The notes below the pieces were generated by a model that was not told the DNA's origin, did no database searches, and saw nothing but the letters and a program-made list of their open reading frames with translations. From Bacteroidota bacterium (GTDB lineage: Bacteria > Bacteroidota > Bacteroidia > Chitinophagales > Chitinophagaceae), in NCBI GenBank assembly GCA_018267725.1, contig JAFDXY010000011.1, positions 124,001 through 188,000 of the forward strand: a stretch of 64,000 bases of DNA, read 5' to 3'. Shown piece after piece: positions 36,379 to 47,633 of this stretch. Every line of letters starts with the position of its first letter. Position 1 is the stretch's first letter. The position numbers and the translations under genes are program-made.

Positions 36379-36858
36379 TTAATTTTTCTTTTTTTCATCA
36401 ACGGGATGTGGTTGCACAACCTTATCGTTGCTTTGGCAATCGGTAATATTGCCTGTAAACTGTAAATTATAATCTGATCTTTCTTTTGTATTGGCAGTAG
36501 CAATAACAGTTTTATGTACTGTTCCGCAAAAATGTTCGCTGTTAAAACCTGCAATTACAGTGCCTTCTGCACCGGGTGCAATAGGTTCTTTAGTGTAGCT
36601 TGCCACAGTGCAGCCGCAAGTTGGTTTTACGTTTACTAATATTAAAGGTTTATTGCCTGTGTTTTTGCAATAAAATTTTATTTCTATTTTTTCGCCTTGT
36701 TTTATAGTTCCAAAATTTACAACACTATCTTTCCATGCAATGGTTGTATAATTGGTAGTATCTGCCAAAGCCTTTGCTACTGCACTGTTTGGCTGATTGC
36801 CATTAGTGCATGCAGTTAGTATTATAACTAAACATATAAAAACAAATACTTTTTTCAT
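36379..36858 (-). CDS. DUF1573-domain lipoprotein
   Basis: This 159-residue protein has its lipobox Cys at residue 17 (ILTAC). It carries one DUF1573 (ASPM/SPD2-like Ig) domain with the hallmarks VNFGTIKQGEKIEIKFYCKN, TGNKPLILVNVKPTCGCTV and GAEGTVIAGFNSE. The Cys-Gly-Cys pair is typical of this Bacteroidota family, whose function is unknown. Placement between nusB and yajC is a frequent arrangement and is probably an operon. Confidence 0.9.
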   Translation of the reverse strand: MKKVFVFICLVIILTACTNGNQPNSAVAKALADTTNYTTIAWKDSVVNFGTIKQGEKIEIKFYCKNTGNKPLILVNVKPTCGCTVASYTKEPIAPGAEGTVIAGFNSEHFCGTVHKTVIATANTKERSDYNLQFTGNITDCQSNDKVVQPHPVDEKKKN

Positions 36859-36886
36859 GTGTTTATTTTAATTGCAAATGTAATAG

Positions 36887-37816
36887 TTAAGCTTTTCGGT
36901 TTTTAAAATTGGTTTTATGAATTTTTCCGGCAGCAGTAAGTTCTTTATGAATATTATCTAAAATACCGTTTACAAATTGCCCGCTTTGTGGTGTGCTGTA
37001 ATCTTTGGCTAAATCTATATACTCATTAATAGTAACTTTTGTAGGAATGGTTTCAAAATATAATAACTCGCAAATTCCCATTTCTAAAATAATCATATCT
37101 AATAAAGCCACACGGTCTGCATCCCAATTTTTTAATTTGGGTTTAATTAATTCTAACGTATAATTTTTTTTATCTGAAACGGTTGTAAGTAATGTTCTTG
37201 CATATTCCCATTTGTCTTTGGTCATCATTTGTGTAATATTGGTATTGGGTTTTTGCAAATATTGAATTATTAACTGACCAATCATTTCAATATCATCTTG
37301 CCAATTAGCAAATTTTTCTTCAAAATAACTTTCAACTATTTCATTAGCTGCAACTAATTGTGTAAATATAAATTCAAGAATTTCTTTTTCTTGTTTGGTT
37401 TCTCTGCTTTGCAAAGCAATATATTCTTTGTACTCTTTTGTTTCAACCAATTCATTATAAGACTTACGCACCCATTCTCTATCAATAAAATTTTCGGGTT
37501 TAAATTGTTCTATTAATTTTTGGTAAGAAGAAGATTCTAAAATCTTCCACATTAATTCGTTTCCCGCAATTTTTATATTAATGTTTAAATCTTGGTAAGT
37601 AGGAATATTTTTAGAGGCTCTTTGTTTGGCATCTATTTCTGCATAACGTGCTACTTCGGTAATATAATAAAGTAAGCTAATAAATAATTCACTGCTTTTA
37701 TCAAACTGTTTGTGCAATTCATCAACAGGGTTTTTAATGGCAGTTTGTCCGCCTGCACTTTCAATAACGTATAATAACTGCATTACTTTAACCCTAATAT
37801 TTCTCCTACTAATCAT
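36887..37816 (-). CDS. nusB: Transcription antitermination factor NusB, long form
   Basis: The C-terminal ~140 residues form the helical NusB domain (EWEYARTLLTTVSDKK-like helix, then VALLDMIILEMGICELLYFETIPTKV, EYIDLAKDYSTPQSGQFVNG). NusB with NusE assembles antitermination complexes on boxA of rRNA operons. The 309-residue length comes from a long N-terminal helical region (RRNIRVKVMQLLYVIESAGG onwards) typical of Bacteroidota NusB. It is divergent from groES across 241 bases. Confidence 0.9.
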   Translation of the reverse strand: MISRRNIRVKVMQLLYVIESAGGQTAIKNPVDELHKQFDKSSELFISLLYYITEVARYAEIDAKQRASKNIPTYQDLNINIKIAGNELMWKILESSSYQKLIEQFKPENFIDREWVRKSYNELVETKEYKEYIALQSRETKQEKEILEFIFTQLVAANEIVESYFEEKFANWQDDIEMIGQLIIQYLQKPNTNITQMMTKDKWEYARTLLTTVSDKKNYTLELIKPKLKNWDADRVALLDMIILEMGICELLYFETIPTKVTINEYIDLAKDYSTPQSGQFVNGILDNIHKELTAAGKIHKTNFKNRKA

Positions 37817-38057
37817 CTGCTAAAGATCTTTAATTTGGCTGCGAATGTAAAGCATTATGCAGATTATTGCCAATAATGAAAATTTGGCATTGTGTTTTCA
37901 AAAAAAAATGCATCTTCGCCGCCCGTTGCTGTCAATAGTTTTAAAGATTTTAGAAGAAAAACAATAAAACTGAAATTTTGACTTTTTTAATTTCAATGGC
38001 AAACAAATTGATACAATAGCAACGAAAAATTTTTCATCAATTAAAAACTATACAATT

Positions 38058-38342
38058 ATGGCTACTCCAAAGCTGAAAGTAACTCCACTCCACGATAGAG
38101 TGATTGTAAAACCAGCCGCCGCCGAAGAAAAAACAGCAGGTGGCATTATTATTCCAGATACTGCTAAAGAAAAACCACAACGTGGCGTTGTAGTTGCAGC
38201 AGGTACAGGCAAAAAAGATGAACCCATAACAGTTAAAGCAGGCGATACAGTATTGTATGGCAAATACGCTGGTACTGAAATTCAAATTGAAGGCGCAGAT
38301 TATTTAATAATGAGAGAAAGCGACATTTTAGCAATTGTATAA
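38058..38342 (+). CDS. groS: Co-chaperonin GroES
   Basis: This 94-residue protein is complete: [23 protein letters not shown] contains the mobile loop (TAGGIIIPD), followed by [25 protein letters not shown] and EILAIV-like ending (ESDILAIV). It caps the GroEL cage. It is the first gene of groES-groEL, 61 bases apart. No CIRCE operator was found upstream, so heat-shock control by HrcA is not supported here. Confidence 0.97.
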   Translation: MATPKLKVTPLHDRVIVKPAAAEEKTAGGIIIPDTAKEKPQRGVVVAAGTGKKDEPITVKAGDTVLYGKYAGTEIQIEGADYLIMRESDILAIV

Positions 38343-38397
38343 TTGCCAAATACTCATTAAAAAAAATCTTAATTACAAATTATTAATTCTTAATTGA

Positions 38398-40041
<1,644 letters not shown>

Positions 40042-40074
40042 TATTAAACGGTTAAACCGAATACAATATCAAAC

Positions 40075-40108
40075 AAAAAATCCTCGATAATATATTCGAG
40101 GATTTTTT
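40075..40108 (+). terminator. Terminator of groES-groEL
   Basis: A 13-bp perfect stem AAAAAATCCTCGA/TCGAGGATTTTTT (40075-40087 with 40096-40108) has an 8-base loop and T tail. It could also serve the convergent gene ending at 40155. Confidence 0.9.
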
Positions 40109-40154
40109 ATTTTCAATAATCTTTTAAACAGAATCAATTAAATATATAAATATT

Positions 40155-40844
40155 TTAACCTTTAAACATTTTGGTAAACCCTTGCCCCAATAATGCAAGT
40201 GCATAACCATAACTAAGCATTACCACTACATCTAAAAACGGAATATCATCAAACCTATATTTTGATACAACCAATATTCCATCTGAACCAATAAATAATG
40301 CAGCAGCAGGTAAGAAAAAAGAAAGTGTATTAATTCTTCTAAAACTATTACTCATTTGGTTAGCTACCATAATTAACATAAAAGCTAAACCTACCATATA
40401 AATAATTACAGGTACTTTCATTTCGTGCGGTAAACTATATTTTAAAAATTTTAAAAGTGCAATGGCCGCAACAATAAATACAATTAGTGCAAGAAAAGCT
40501 TCTTGGCATTTTTCTAAGTTTAACTTTTTTAATCTGTAAAAAACAATTCCTATTAAAACATGAAAAATAAAAAAGCAACCCATTCCTAAAAGAAAAGAAG
40601 TGCTTCCATTATTCAATAATAAAATATCTCCTATCCATGCAGCTATTAAAGCAAAAAACAATAAAGTTTTTGTAGTTGGATAAGCATTACGGCGAGCATT
40701 TAAAAAAATAAAAAATCCAATTAAAGGCACTAATAAAGTTTTTGTAAACAGTCGGTATTCATGGTTATTGCTGTAAATACAATAACAATCAAGTAATAGT
40801 ACTGCCCAAAAAATTAAAATGCCACGCTGCTTTAATAATTGCAT
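40155..40844 (-). CDS. YhhN-family lysoplasmalogenase-like membrane protein
   Basis: This 229-residue, ~8-helix membrane protein has the YhhN/TMEM86 blocks TKTLLVPLIGFFIFL, ALIAAWIGDILLL with its conserved GD, FFIFHVLIGIVFY and the C-terminal FIGSDGILVVSKYR. Eukaryotic and some bacterial relatives hydrolyse the vinyl-ether bond of lysoplasmalogens. It was not checked whether this organism makes plasmalogens. It is a lone gene on the minus strand. Confidence 0.85.
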   Translation of the reverse strand: MQLLKQRGILIFWAVLLLDCYCIYSNNHEYRLFTKTLLVPLIGFFIFLNARRNAYPTTKTLLFFALIAAWIGDILLLNNGSTSFLLGMGCFFIFHVLIGIVFYRLKKLNLEKCQEAFLALIVFIVAAIALLKFLKYSLPHEMKVPVIIYMVGLAFMLIMVANQMSNSFRRINTLSFFLPAAALFIGSDGILVVSKYRFDDIPFLDVVVMLSYGYALALLGQGFTKMFKG

Positions 40845-40930
40845 AAAAAATAAATAAACTTATTACTTGCGAAAATAAGGTGTTTCAATATTTACTTATT
40901 TCAATTTTATTAAGAATAAATAAGTTTAAT

Positions 40931-40938
40931 ACTTTTGC
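40931..40938 (+). promoter_or_regulatory. TAnnTTTG element before small membrane gene
   Basis: TACTTTTG matches the Bacteroidota -7 consensus, but ends only three bases before ATG 40942. A real promoter here would give a leaderless or nearly leaderless mRNA. This is a weak call. Confidence 0.25.
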
Positions 40939-40941
40939 AAT

Positions 40942-41265
40942 ATGCTTAGCGAAAAAGAAGAACAATTTATAACCTATTGGGAAAAGGCAAGAGAACACGA
41001 TAAAAAAAGTTTAATGCAATTTATAAAAGGCTTATCACGCGGGTTATTTATAGGTATAGGTATTGTATTATTACTTGCTATTGGTTGGTATCAGCGTGCC
41101 AATATGGTAGCCAATACACAGCTTAACCCTTTTCTTTTTCTATTTACTATTATAATAATTGCTGTGTTTATTGCTTATTTCTACAGGCAATACAGATGGG
41201 AGCAGTACGAACAACAGTATTTAGAATTATTGGCAAAAAAGAAGAAACAAAACCCTTCAGTATAA
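40942..41265 (+). CDS. Small two-helix membrane protein
   Basis: This 107-residue protein has a charged N-terminal helix (EEQFITYWEKAREHDKKS). Two membrane helices (about residues 35-47 and 63-79) are separated by a short periplasmic loop, and a charged helical tail (YRWEQYEQQYLELLAKKKKQ) follows. I know of no functional assignment. Its good coding character and position before secDF suggest a real, lineage-conserved gene, possibly an envelope accessory protein. Confidence 0.7.
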   Translation: MLSEKEEQFITYWEKAREHDKKSLMQFIKGLSRGLFIGIGIVLLLAIGWYQRANMVANTQLNPFLFLFTIIIIAVFIAYFYRQYRWEQYEQQYLELLAKKKKQNPSV

Positions 41266-41359
41266 CTTACCACTAATAATCTACACCAAATTTATTTCAT
41301 AGAATTTCAACACATTTTTCAGGCTTGTATTTTCTGAATAAATATCATTCTCATTCCCC

Positions 41360-41367
41360 TATCTTTG
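41360..41367 (+). promoter_or_regulatory. TAnnTTTG promoter element of secDF
   Basis: TATCTTTG fits the Bacteroidota -7 consensus exactly and lies 27 bases before ATG 41395. No well-spaced -33 TTTG is obvious. Confidence 0.5.
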
Positions 41368-41394
41368 CCCACTTAAAAAATTAAAACCCGTAGT

Positions 41395-44300
41395 ATGCAA
41401 CTGAAAGGTTTAGTGCGATTTTTTGCGATTGCCCTTATTTTAATTTGTGTTTATACCCTATCGTTTACATGGATTGTTCGTAGTTACGAAGGAACAATTA
41501 ACCAAAAAGCCGATAAGCAAGTAAAAAATTTATTTGCCCTTACACCGGAACAAAAATATCCGGCAAGTGCAGAATTAAGAGCAGCTTATGCCGATACTTT
41601 AAAACAAGCAAAAGATAGTTTAGTTAGGCACATGCTTGATAGTAGTAATGATGTAAAAATTGGTCCGTTTGGATGGACTACCTACCGCAGTGCAAAAGAT
41701 AAAGAACTTCAATTAGGTCTTGATTTACAAGGTGGTATTAGTGTAACCATGGAAGTTGGTTTAGATGGTTTAATAAAATCTTTAGCCAATTATCCTAAAG
41801 ACGAAAAATTTAATGCTGCATTAAATAATGCTATTACACGCAAAGCCAATAGTGGTGCAGATTTAATTAGTTTATTTATTGAAGAATATAAAAAAGCAAA
41901 TCCTTCGGGCAACTTAGCTCCGTTCTTTAGTGCACAAAGCAGTGGCAAAATAAAATTTACTTCATCTGAACGTGAGGTAGTGAATTATTTAAAAACACAA
42001 GCTGATGCTGCATTTAAAAATACAGTTAGAATTATTCGTACAAGGGTTGATAAATTCGGAGTATCATCTCCCAACATTAATCCAGATGAAAGCAAAGGAA
42101 TTATAAATATTGAATTAGCAGGTGCTAATAACCCTGAAAGAGTAAAATCTTATTTACAATCAACTGCCAACCTTCAATTCTTTGAAGTATATACTGTTGA
42201 AACTCTAGAATTACGCTCAGGTTTAGAAGCAGCTAATAAAGCCGTAAAAGATTATTTAAGTGGAGTAAAACCAGTTGATTCTTCATCTCAGAAAAAAGAT
42301 ACAGCAAAAACAAAAACTGTTGTAGCAAAAACAGATACAACCAAAAGTGTAAACTTATCTGATGTTGCAAAAAATACAACAACAACTAACACAGCAGATA
42401 CTTCTGCTAAAGCAAAGCCAACCGATAACCCATTAACAGGCTTGTTAGTAGCAGGCCCGCAACCATACCAATCAAACGGCAAAACAATTTATCCTGCAGC
42501 TATTGCATACATTCAAACAAAAGATACGGGAACTTTTAGTACATATATAAGAATGGAAGCCGTAAAAAGCAAATTCCCTTCTAACCTTGTTTTTATGTTT
42601 GGAAAAATGGAAAATAGTGATGACCCTTCTAAAACAAAAAACATATTAGCATTATATGCTATAAAAACTTTAGATAATGGGCAAGCAGAATTAGGCGGAG
42701 AAGGCATAACTGCATTTCCTGATTATGATGAACGTGGAAGACCCGCAATTTCTATGCAAATGGATAGCAAAGGAACAGCTATATGGGCTAAAATGACTGC
42801 AAAAAATGTAAACCATCCAATTGCAGTTGTGTTAGATAATGTAGTGTATTCTGCTCCTAATGTAAATGGTGCTATTACAGGTGGTAACTCACAAATAAGT
42901 GGAAACTTTACCGTGCAAGAAGCTCAAGATTTATCTGAAATATTAATGACGGGTAAATTACCTGCACCTGCTAAAATTGTACAAAGCCAAGAAATTGGTG
43001 CAACATTAGGCGAGGCTGCTATTAAAGGCGGAATTTTATCGTTCATTATTTCATTCATTATCATATTCGGTTTAATGTTATTGTATTATAACTCTGCCGG
43101 ATGGGTTGCAAATATTGCATTAATTTTAAATTTGTTATTTACTATAGGTATTTTAACGGCAATGGGTTTTACACTAACTGCTGCAGGTATAGCAGGTTTA
43201 GTATTAACCATTGGTATGGCAGTAGATACCAACGTAATTATTTTTGAACGTATTAAAGAAGAACTTACCAAAGGAAAGGGTTATGCCACTGCGGTAAACG
43301 ATGGTTACAAACGTTCATTAGCTCCGGTATTAGATGCACACGTTACCAGTTTATTAACTGCAATAATATTGGCCTACTTTGGTTTAGGCCCTGTATTAGG
43401 TTTTGCAACCACACAAATTATTGGTATTCTATTATCATTATTCTGCGGAATATTGGTATCAAGATTAATTACCGATATGTATGCAGGAAATAAAAACAGA
43501 CACTTTGAATATTTCACTCCAATATCTAAAAAAATATTTAAACATGCTGCTTATAAGTTTATTGAATATAGAAAAGTTACCTATTCAATTTCGGCTGTAA
43601 TATTTGTATTAGGTATAGCTTCATACTTTAATGGTTTTGATAAAGGTGTTGAATTTGAAGGCGGAAGAAGCTATACTGTTAAGTTTGATAAACCTGTTAA
43701 GCAAGAAGCTGTTTTAGACGACTTGAAAAAAGTATTTGAAGGTGAAGCTCCAATAATTAAAACAGTAGGCAATGCAAACCAATTAAATATTACTACTGCC
43801 TACAAAATTGAAGAAACAGGAAAAAATATTGATTCATTAGTTGAAAGAACTTTGTTTACCGGCTTAAAAAAATATTTACCTGAAAACCTTACCTATACCG
43901 AGTTTGATGGCAAATACAAACAAAGTACACAAACTGTTTTACCAACCATATCAGACGATTTAAAAAGCGGTGCAACCAAAGCAACCATATTTGCAATTAT
44001 TATGATTTGTTTATATATCTTTATTCGATTCCGCGATTGGAGATATAGTTTAGGCACCATTTTCTCTTTATTGCACGATGTGTTGGTTACATTAATTGTA
44101 TTCAGTTTTGCACGAAAAATTGTTCCTTTCCCGTTAGAAATAGATCAGCATTTTATTGCAGCTATACTTACAGTTATTGGTTTCTCTATGAATGATACTA
44201 TTATTGTTTACGACCGTATTCGTGAAGACAGTAGATTGTTTAGAGGAGAAAGCAACGCACAAATTATTAATAAAGCTATTAACCAAACATTAAGCCGTAC

Positions 44301-44493
44301 CATAATGACTTCATTAACGGTATTCTTAACCATTTTAATTTTATTTATTTTTGGAGGAGAAGTAACACGCGGCTTCTCATTTGCAATGCTAATAGGTGTT
44401 GTTACCGGAACTTATTCTTCAATATTTGTGGCAGCACCAATATTGGTAGATTTTGCAAAAAATAAACCATTAGGTAAACAAGAAAAGAAATAG
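41395..44493 (+). CDS. secDF: SecDF fusion protein of the Sec translocon
   Basis: This 1032-residue fusion of SecD and SecF uses the proton gradient to pull exported proteins through SecYEG. Blocks present are the SecD start with LGLDLQGGISVTMEV, the P1 periplasmic head, TM region with IGMAVDTNVIIFERIKEEL, then the SecF half with FEGGRSYTVKFDKPV and IGFSMNDTIIVYDRIRED. A Lys/Thr/Ser/Asp-rich low-complexity insert (about residues 292-342) interrupts the SecD periplasmic domain; such inserts occur in Bacteroidota. YajC is encoded at 36010. Confidence 0.96.
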   Translation: MQLKGLVRFFAIALILICVYTLSFTWIVRSYEGTINQKADKQVKNLFALTPEQKYPASAELRAAYADTLKQAKDSLVRHMLDSSNDVKIGPFGWTTYRSAKDKELQLGLDLQGGISVTMEVGLDGLIKSLANYPKDEKFNAALNNAITRKANSGADLISLFIEEYKKANPSGNLAPFFSAQSSGKIKFTSSEREVVNYLKTQADAAFKNTVRIIRTRVDKFGVSSPNINPDESKGIINIELAGANNPERVKSYLQSTANLQFFEVYTVETLELRSGLEAANKAVKDYLSGVKPVDSSSQKKDTAKTKTVVAKTDTTKSVNLSDVAKNTTTTNTADTSAKAKPTDNPLTGLLVAGPQPYQSNGKTIYPAAIAYIQTKDTGTFSTYIRMEAVKSKFPSNLVFMFGKMENSDDPSKTKNILALYAIKTLDNGQAELGGEGITAFPDYDERGRPAISMQMDSKGTAIWAKMTAKNVNHPIAVVLDNVVYSAPNVNGAITGGNSQISGNFTVQEAQDLSEILMTGKLPAPAKIVQSQEIGATLGEAAIKGGILSFIISFIIIFGLMLLYYNSAGWVANIALILNLLFTIGILTAMGFTLTAAGIAGLVLTIGMAVDTNVIIFERIKEELTKGKGYATAVNDGYKRSLAPVLDAHVTSLLTAIILAYFGLGPVLGFATTQIIGILLSLFCGILVSRLITDMYAGNKNRHFEYFTPISKKIFKHAAYKFIEYRKVTYSISAVIFVLGIASYFNGFDKGVEFEGGRSYTVKFDKPVKQEAVLDDLKKVFEGEAPIIKTVGNANQLNITTAYKIEETGKNIDSLVERTLFTGLKKYLPENLTYTEFDGKYKQSTQTVLPTISDDLKSGATKATIFAIIMICLYIFIRFRDWRYSLGTIFSLLHDVLVTLIVFSFARKIVPFPLEIDQHFIAAILTVIGFSMNDTIIVYDRIREDSRLFRGESNAQIINKAINQTLSRTIMTSLTVFLTILILFIFGGEVTRGFSFAMLIGVVTGTYSSIFVAAPILVDFAKNKPLGKQEKK

Positions 44494-44535
44494 AAATAGA
44501 AATAGAAAATAGAAATAAAAATAAAAACTAAATAC

Positions 44536-44568
44536 AAAAGGCTTGTGCAAAATGTGCAAGCCTTTTTT
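44536..44568 (+). terminator. Terminator of secDF
   Basis: A 10-bp stem AAAAGGCTTG/CAAGCCTTTT (44536-44545 with 44557-44566) has an 11-base loop and runs into T. It lies 43 bases past the secDF stop. Confidence 0.87.
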
Positions 44569-44645
44569 AATGCCTATTAAAAAAGGCTTAGTTTATTACA
44601 TTAACATACTATTAATACGTTTTTATAAATACCTTTACATAGCAA

Positions 44646-45044
44646 ATGAATGGTAAATTAAAAAAGATAGGAATAAGAATAATAGTATTTGTAGTAGCAG
44701 TGCAATTACTTAATATTGGTTTATTTGCTCAAAACATTCCCATTACATTAACTGCCAATCATCAACCACTAAACGTTATTAATTCTGTAACAGAATATAT
44801 TGCCGAAGTTGTATTGGGTAAAAAAGATGCAATTCCCGAAACCGGCAGTAATGGAGACCACGATAAAGGTGAAGTAACTTTTGTTTTAAAATTTCTTACA
44901 TTCAATTTATTATACAATTCAAATTGTTCTGAATTAACTGTTTCAGATTTATTAAAAAATACTTTATACAATAATTACAGGCAACACAATTTTACAAATT
45001 GGTATGCCGAAATTATTCCTCATCCGCCTAAAGCAACTTGCTAA
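44646..45044 (+). CDS. Unknown secreted protein upstream of metal-efflux genes
   Basis: This 132-residue protein has a signal peptide (about residues 1-29, ending NIGLFAQ). The mature part includes a potential metal-binding set (GDHDKGE, SNCSEL, a late NWYAEIIPHPPKATC), with Cys and His at the extreme C-terminus. No family was recognised. It immediately precedes the RND efflux cluster, separated by 133 bases with two perfect hairpins. It could be a periplasmic metal sensor or chaperone, which is inference from position only. Confidence 0.6.
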   Translation: MNGKLKKIGIRIIVFVVAVQLLNIGLFAQNIPITLTANHQPLNVINSVTEYIAEVVLGKKDAIPETGSNGDHDKGEVTFVLKFLTFNLLYNSNCSELTVSDLLKNTLYNNYRQHNFTNWYAEIIPHPPKATC

Positions 45045-45070
45045 GCAAAATTATTTATGGTAACTTAACT

Positions 45071-45126
45071 GTGTATTAATATTTATTCTAATACACGTCA
45101 TTGCTTTTTATTTAAGTAAAAGCAAT
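45071..45126. promoter_or_regulatory. Two adjacent perfect inverted repeats
   Basis: GTGTATTA/TAATACAC (45071-45078 with 45089-45096, 10-base spacer) is followed at once by ATTGCTTTT/AAAAGCAAT (45100-45108 with 45118-45126, 9-base spacer). They lie 52 bases before the efflux operon. Either could be an operator; the second could terminate the preceding gene, although it lacks a T run directly after the stem. Confidence 0.45.
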
Positions 45127-45177
45127 AATAACTTATTAATTATTTTTTTAATTTTAGAACACTTCAATTAAACTTTT

Positions 45178-46488
45178 ATGCAACAAATAAAGCGTATAGT
45201 CTTTATAACCTTAGTGGTAAAAATAATGTGTTCAACAGCATTATCACAATCGCCTTCATTAAACATAAAAACTACTGTAGATACAATAAGTTTAAAATTG
45301 GCAGATGCAGAAAGTATGTTTCTAAAAAATAACTTTCTCTTGTTATCTCAAAAGTATAATATAGATGCACAAAAGGCTTTGGTAATTCAAGCAAAGCTTT
45401 ATCCTAATCCAAACATTTCAATGTACAACGGGCCAATATTACCCGTTCATGATGTTCAGGGTAGGTTTGACTCGGTAGGGTTTTTAAAACAAAATGATTA
45501 TGGTGTAACTGTTTCGCAGTTAATTATTTTAGCAGGTAAAAGAAACAAATCGGTTAAAGTAGCAGAAGCAAATGCAAAGCTTGCAGAATATCAGTTTTAT
45601 GATTTATTAAGAACTTTAAAATATACTTTACGATCAGATTTTTATAATATCTATTATTTACAAGAATCTGCAAAAGTATATGCCAAAGAAATTAGTGCAC
45701 TGCAACAAATTGTAAAAGCATTTAATCAGCAAAAAGATAAAGGATATATTGCCGAGAAAGAAGTAGTTCGCATACAAGCACAATTATATAGTTTACAAAG
45801 TGAGTATAATGATTTAATTAATCAAATAAATGATACACAAAGTGAATTAAGATTAATACTTCAAATTAAACCTATATACATAAACCCTTTACCCGATTTA
45901 AAAGCAATTGAAAATTTAAACCCATTACAATATCCGTTAGCTACATTAATTGATACGGCTTATAAAAACAGAACCGATTTGCAAATTGCAAAACAAACAA
46001 CTGATATTAGTAAACTAAATTTAAGTTATCAAAAATCTTTAGCTATTCCTGATTTAACTGCAGGATTATCTTACCAGAGATATGGCGGATATGTAGCAAG
46101 TTTTCAATCAGCAAACTTAGCTATCGATTTACCTTTTTTTAGTCGAAATCAAGGAAACATAAAATCTGCGAAATCTACCATTAATATGAACACTGCTTCA
46201 CAAAAAAGTGTTGAGGCCTCTGTAGAAGAGCAGGTTTTTAGAGCCGTGCAAAAAAGTATTGATAATCAAAAAATGTATAAAACCATTGATACAAAATTTC
46301 CAAAAGATTTTGCACGGCTTTTAAACGAAGTATTAATAAATTATCAAAAAAGAAATATTGGTTTGTTAGATTTCTTAGATTTTTATGATTCTTACAAACA
46401 AAACACACTTCAATTAAACAATATACAATACAACAGGGTGCAGGCTTTTGAAGATATTAATTTCTATACAGGAGCAGCCATGTATTAA
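45178..46488 (+). CDS. TolC-family outer-membrane efflux protein (CzcC-like)
   Basis: This 436-residue protein has a signal peptide (about residues 1-23) and two TolC-type helical repeats (AESMFLKNNFLLLSQKYNID; a second starting near PLATLIDTAYKNRTDLQIAK). Typical ends include YQKSLAIPDLTAGLSYQRYG and YKQNTLQLNNIQYNRVQAFEDINF. It would form the outer-membrane channel for the RND pumps encoded downstream. It is the first gene of a five-gene run and the only channel gene for two pumps. Confidence 0.9.
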   Translation: MQQIKRIVFITLVVKIMCSTALSQSPSLNIKTTVDTISLKLADAESMFLKNNFLLLSQKYNIDAQKALVIQAKLYPNPNISMYNGPILPVHDVQGRFDSVGFLKQNDYGVTVSQLIILAGKRNKSVKVAEANAKLAEYQFYDLLRTLKYTLRSDFYNIYYLQESAKVYAKEISALQQIVKAFNQQKDKGYIAEKEVVRIQAQLYSLQSEYNDLINQINDTQSELRLILQIKPIYINPLPDLKAIENLNPLQYPLATLIDTAYKNRTDLQIAKQTTDISKLNLSYQKSLAIPDLTAGLSYQRYGGYVASFQSANLAIDLPFFSRNQGNIKSAKSTINMNTASQKSVEASVEEQVFRAVQKSIDNQKMYKTIDTKFPKDFARLLNEVLINYQKRNIGLLDFLDFYDSYKQNTLQLNNIQYNRVQAFEDINFYTGAAMY

Positions 46489-46513
46489 TTTAAAAATAAA
46501 TACAATTTTTAGT

Positions 46514-47611
46514 ATGACTATTTTTTTAAAAAATATAACCAGTTTATTATTATTATCTACACTTTTTTTTAGTTGTAAAACAGAAAAAGAAAAAACAACT
46601 TCTTCTGATAGAATACAATATGTTATTCCAGATTCTTTACTAAAAAAAATGCAGTTTGATACTGTAAAAACTTGCCCCTTAGTAAATACTTTAACGCTTA
46701 CAGGCAGTGTAGATTTTGACCAAGAACATCAAGTAAATATATATCCATTAGTAAGTGGTAATGTTGAAGATGTAAAAGTACAATTAGGAGATTATGTAAC
46801 TACCGGACAAACACTGGCTACCGTAAAAAGCAGTGAGATGGCGGGTTACAGCAATAGCCTTATAGTTGCCGAAACAAATATTACCACAGCAAAAAAACAA
46901 TTAGATGCACAAAAAGATTTGTTTGCAAGTGGTTTAGCATCTCAATTAGATGTTACCAATGCACAAGCCAATTACGACCAAGCATTAGCACAATTAGAAT
47001 ATATTAAAAGAGTTTTAAAAATAAATGGCAACAACACACAAGGCAATTATATTATAAAAGCACCGCTTAGTGGTTTTATTGTTCAAAAAAATGTTACCAA
47101 TAACATGGCTATACGTAGCGATAATGGTAACAACCTTTTCACCATTTCAGATTTAAAAAATGTTTGGGTACAAGCAAATGTGTACGAATCAAATATTAAC
47201 GCAATACATTTAGGCGATTCAGTAAACATTACCACACTCTCCTACCCTGATAGAATTTTTAGAGGAAGAATTGATAAAATAATTAATGTGTTAGACCCTA
47301 CTAACAAAGTAATGAAAGTGCGTATTGTAATTGCAAATAACGATTATGCTTTAAAGCCTTTAATGTTTACCAGCGTTCAGGTTACAGATAAAAACAACAA
47401 ACAATCTTTATGCGTTTCTAAAAAATCTTTAATATTCGATAACAGTCAATATTATGTTCTTAAATATCAAGGAAACGGAAATGCCGTAATTACACCCGTT
47501 AATGTGCAAAGCATTTATAACAATAAAGTGTATTTAGCTAACGGAATTAATGTAGGCGATAAAGTAATTGCTTCAGATGCCATTCTTATTTACGAAGCAC
47601 TTAACAATTAA
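46514..47611 (+). CDS. RND efflux periplasmic adaptor 1 (CzcB-like lipoprotein)
   Basis: With the start at ATG 46514 the protein has 365 residues and a lipobox Cys at residue 21 (LFFSC). The frame is open further upstream, overlapping the TolC gene, but that gives no signal. The barrel-sandwich (lipoyl-like) segment VYPLVSGNVEDVKVQLGDYV-type block is followed by a coiled coil (AETNITTAKKQLDAQKDL) and a beta-barrel (VWVQANVYESNINAIHLGD). It links the RND pump to the outer-membrane channel. It is paralogous to adaptor 2 at 50930. Confidence 0.9.
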   Translation: MTIFLKNITSLLLLSTLFFSCKTEKEKTTSSDRIQYVIPDSLLKKMQFDTVKTCPLVNTLTLTGSVDFDQEHQVNIYPLVSGNVEDVKVQLGDYVTTGQTLATVKSSEMAGYSNSLIVAETNITTAKKQLDAQKDLFASGLASQLDVTNAQANYDQALAQLEYIKRVLKINGNNTQGNYIIKAPLSGFIVQKNVTNNMAIRSDNGNNLFTISDLKNVWVQANVYESNINAIHLGDSVNITTLSYPDRIFRGRIDKIINVLDPTNKVMKVRIVIANNDYALKPLMFTSVQVTDKNNKQSLCVSKKSLIFDNSQYYVLKYQGNGNAVITPVNVQSIYNNKVYLANGINVGDKVIASDAILIYEALNN

Positions 47612-47633
47612 TTGAATAGTTTAAAAATAATTT

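Noticed and set aside
37817..38057. CIRCE heat-shock operator before groES
   Set aside because: No TTAGCACTC-N9-GAGTGCTAA or close variant is present in the divergent nusB-groES region.
45060..45092. Third possible ECF promoter (GTAACTTA ... ATTCTAAT)
   Set aside because: The boxes differ from the other two, the gap is 17 rather than 14, and the region is better explained by the inverted repeats.
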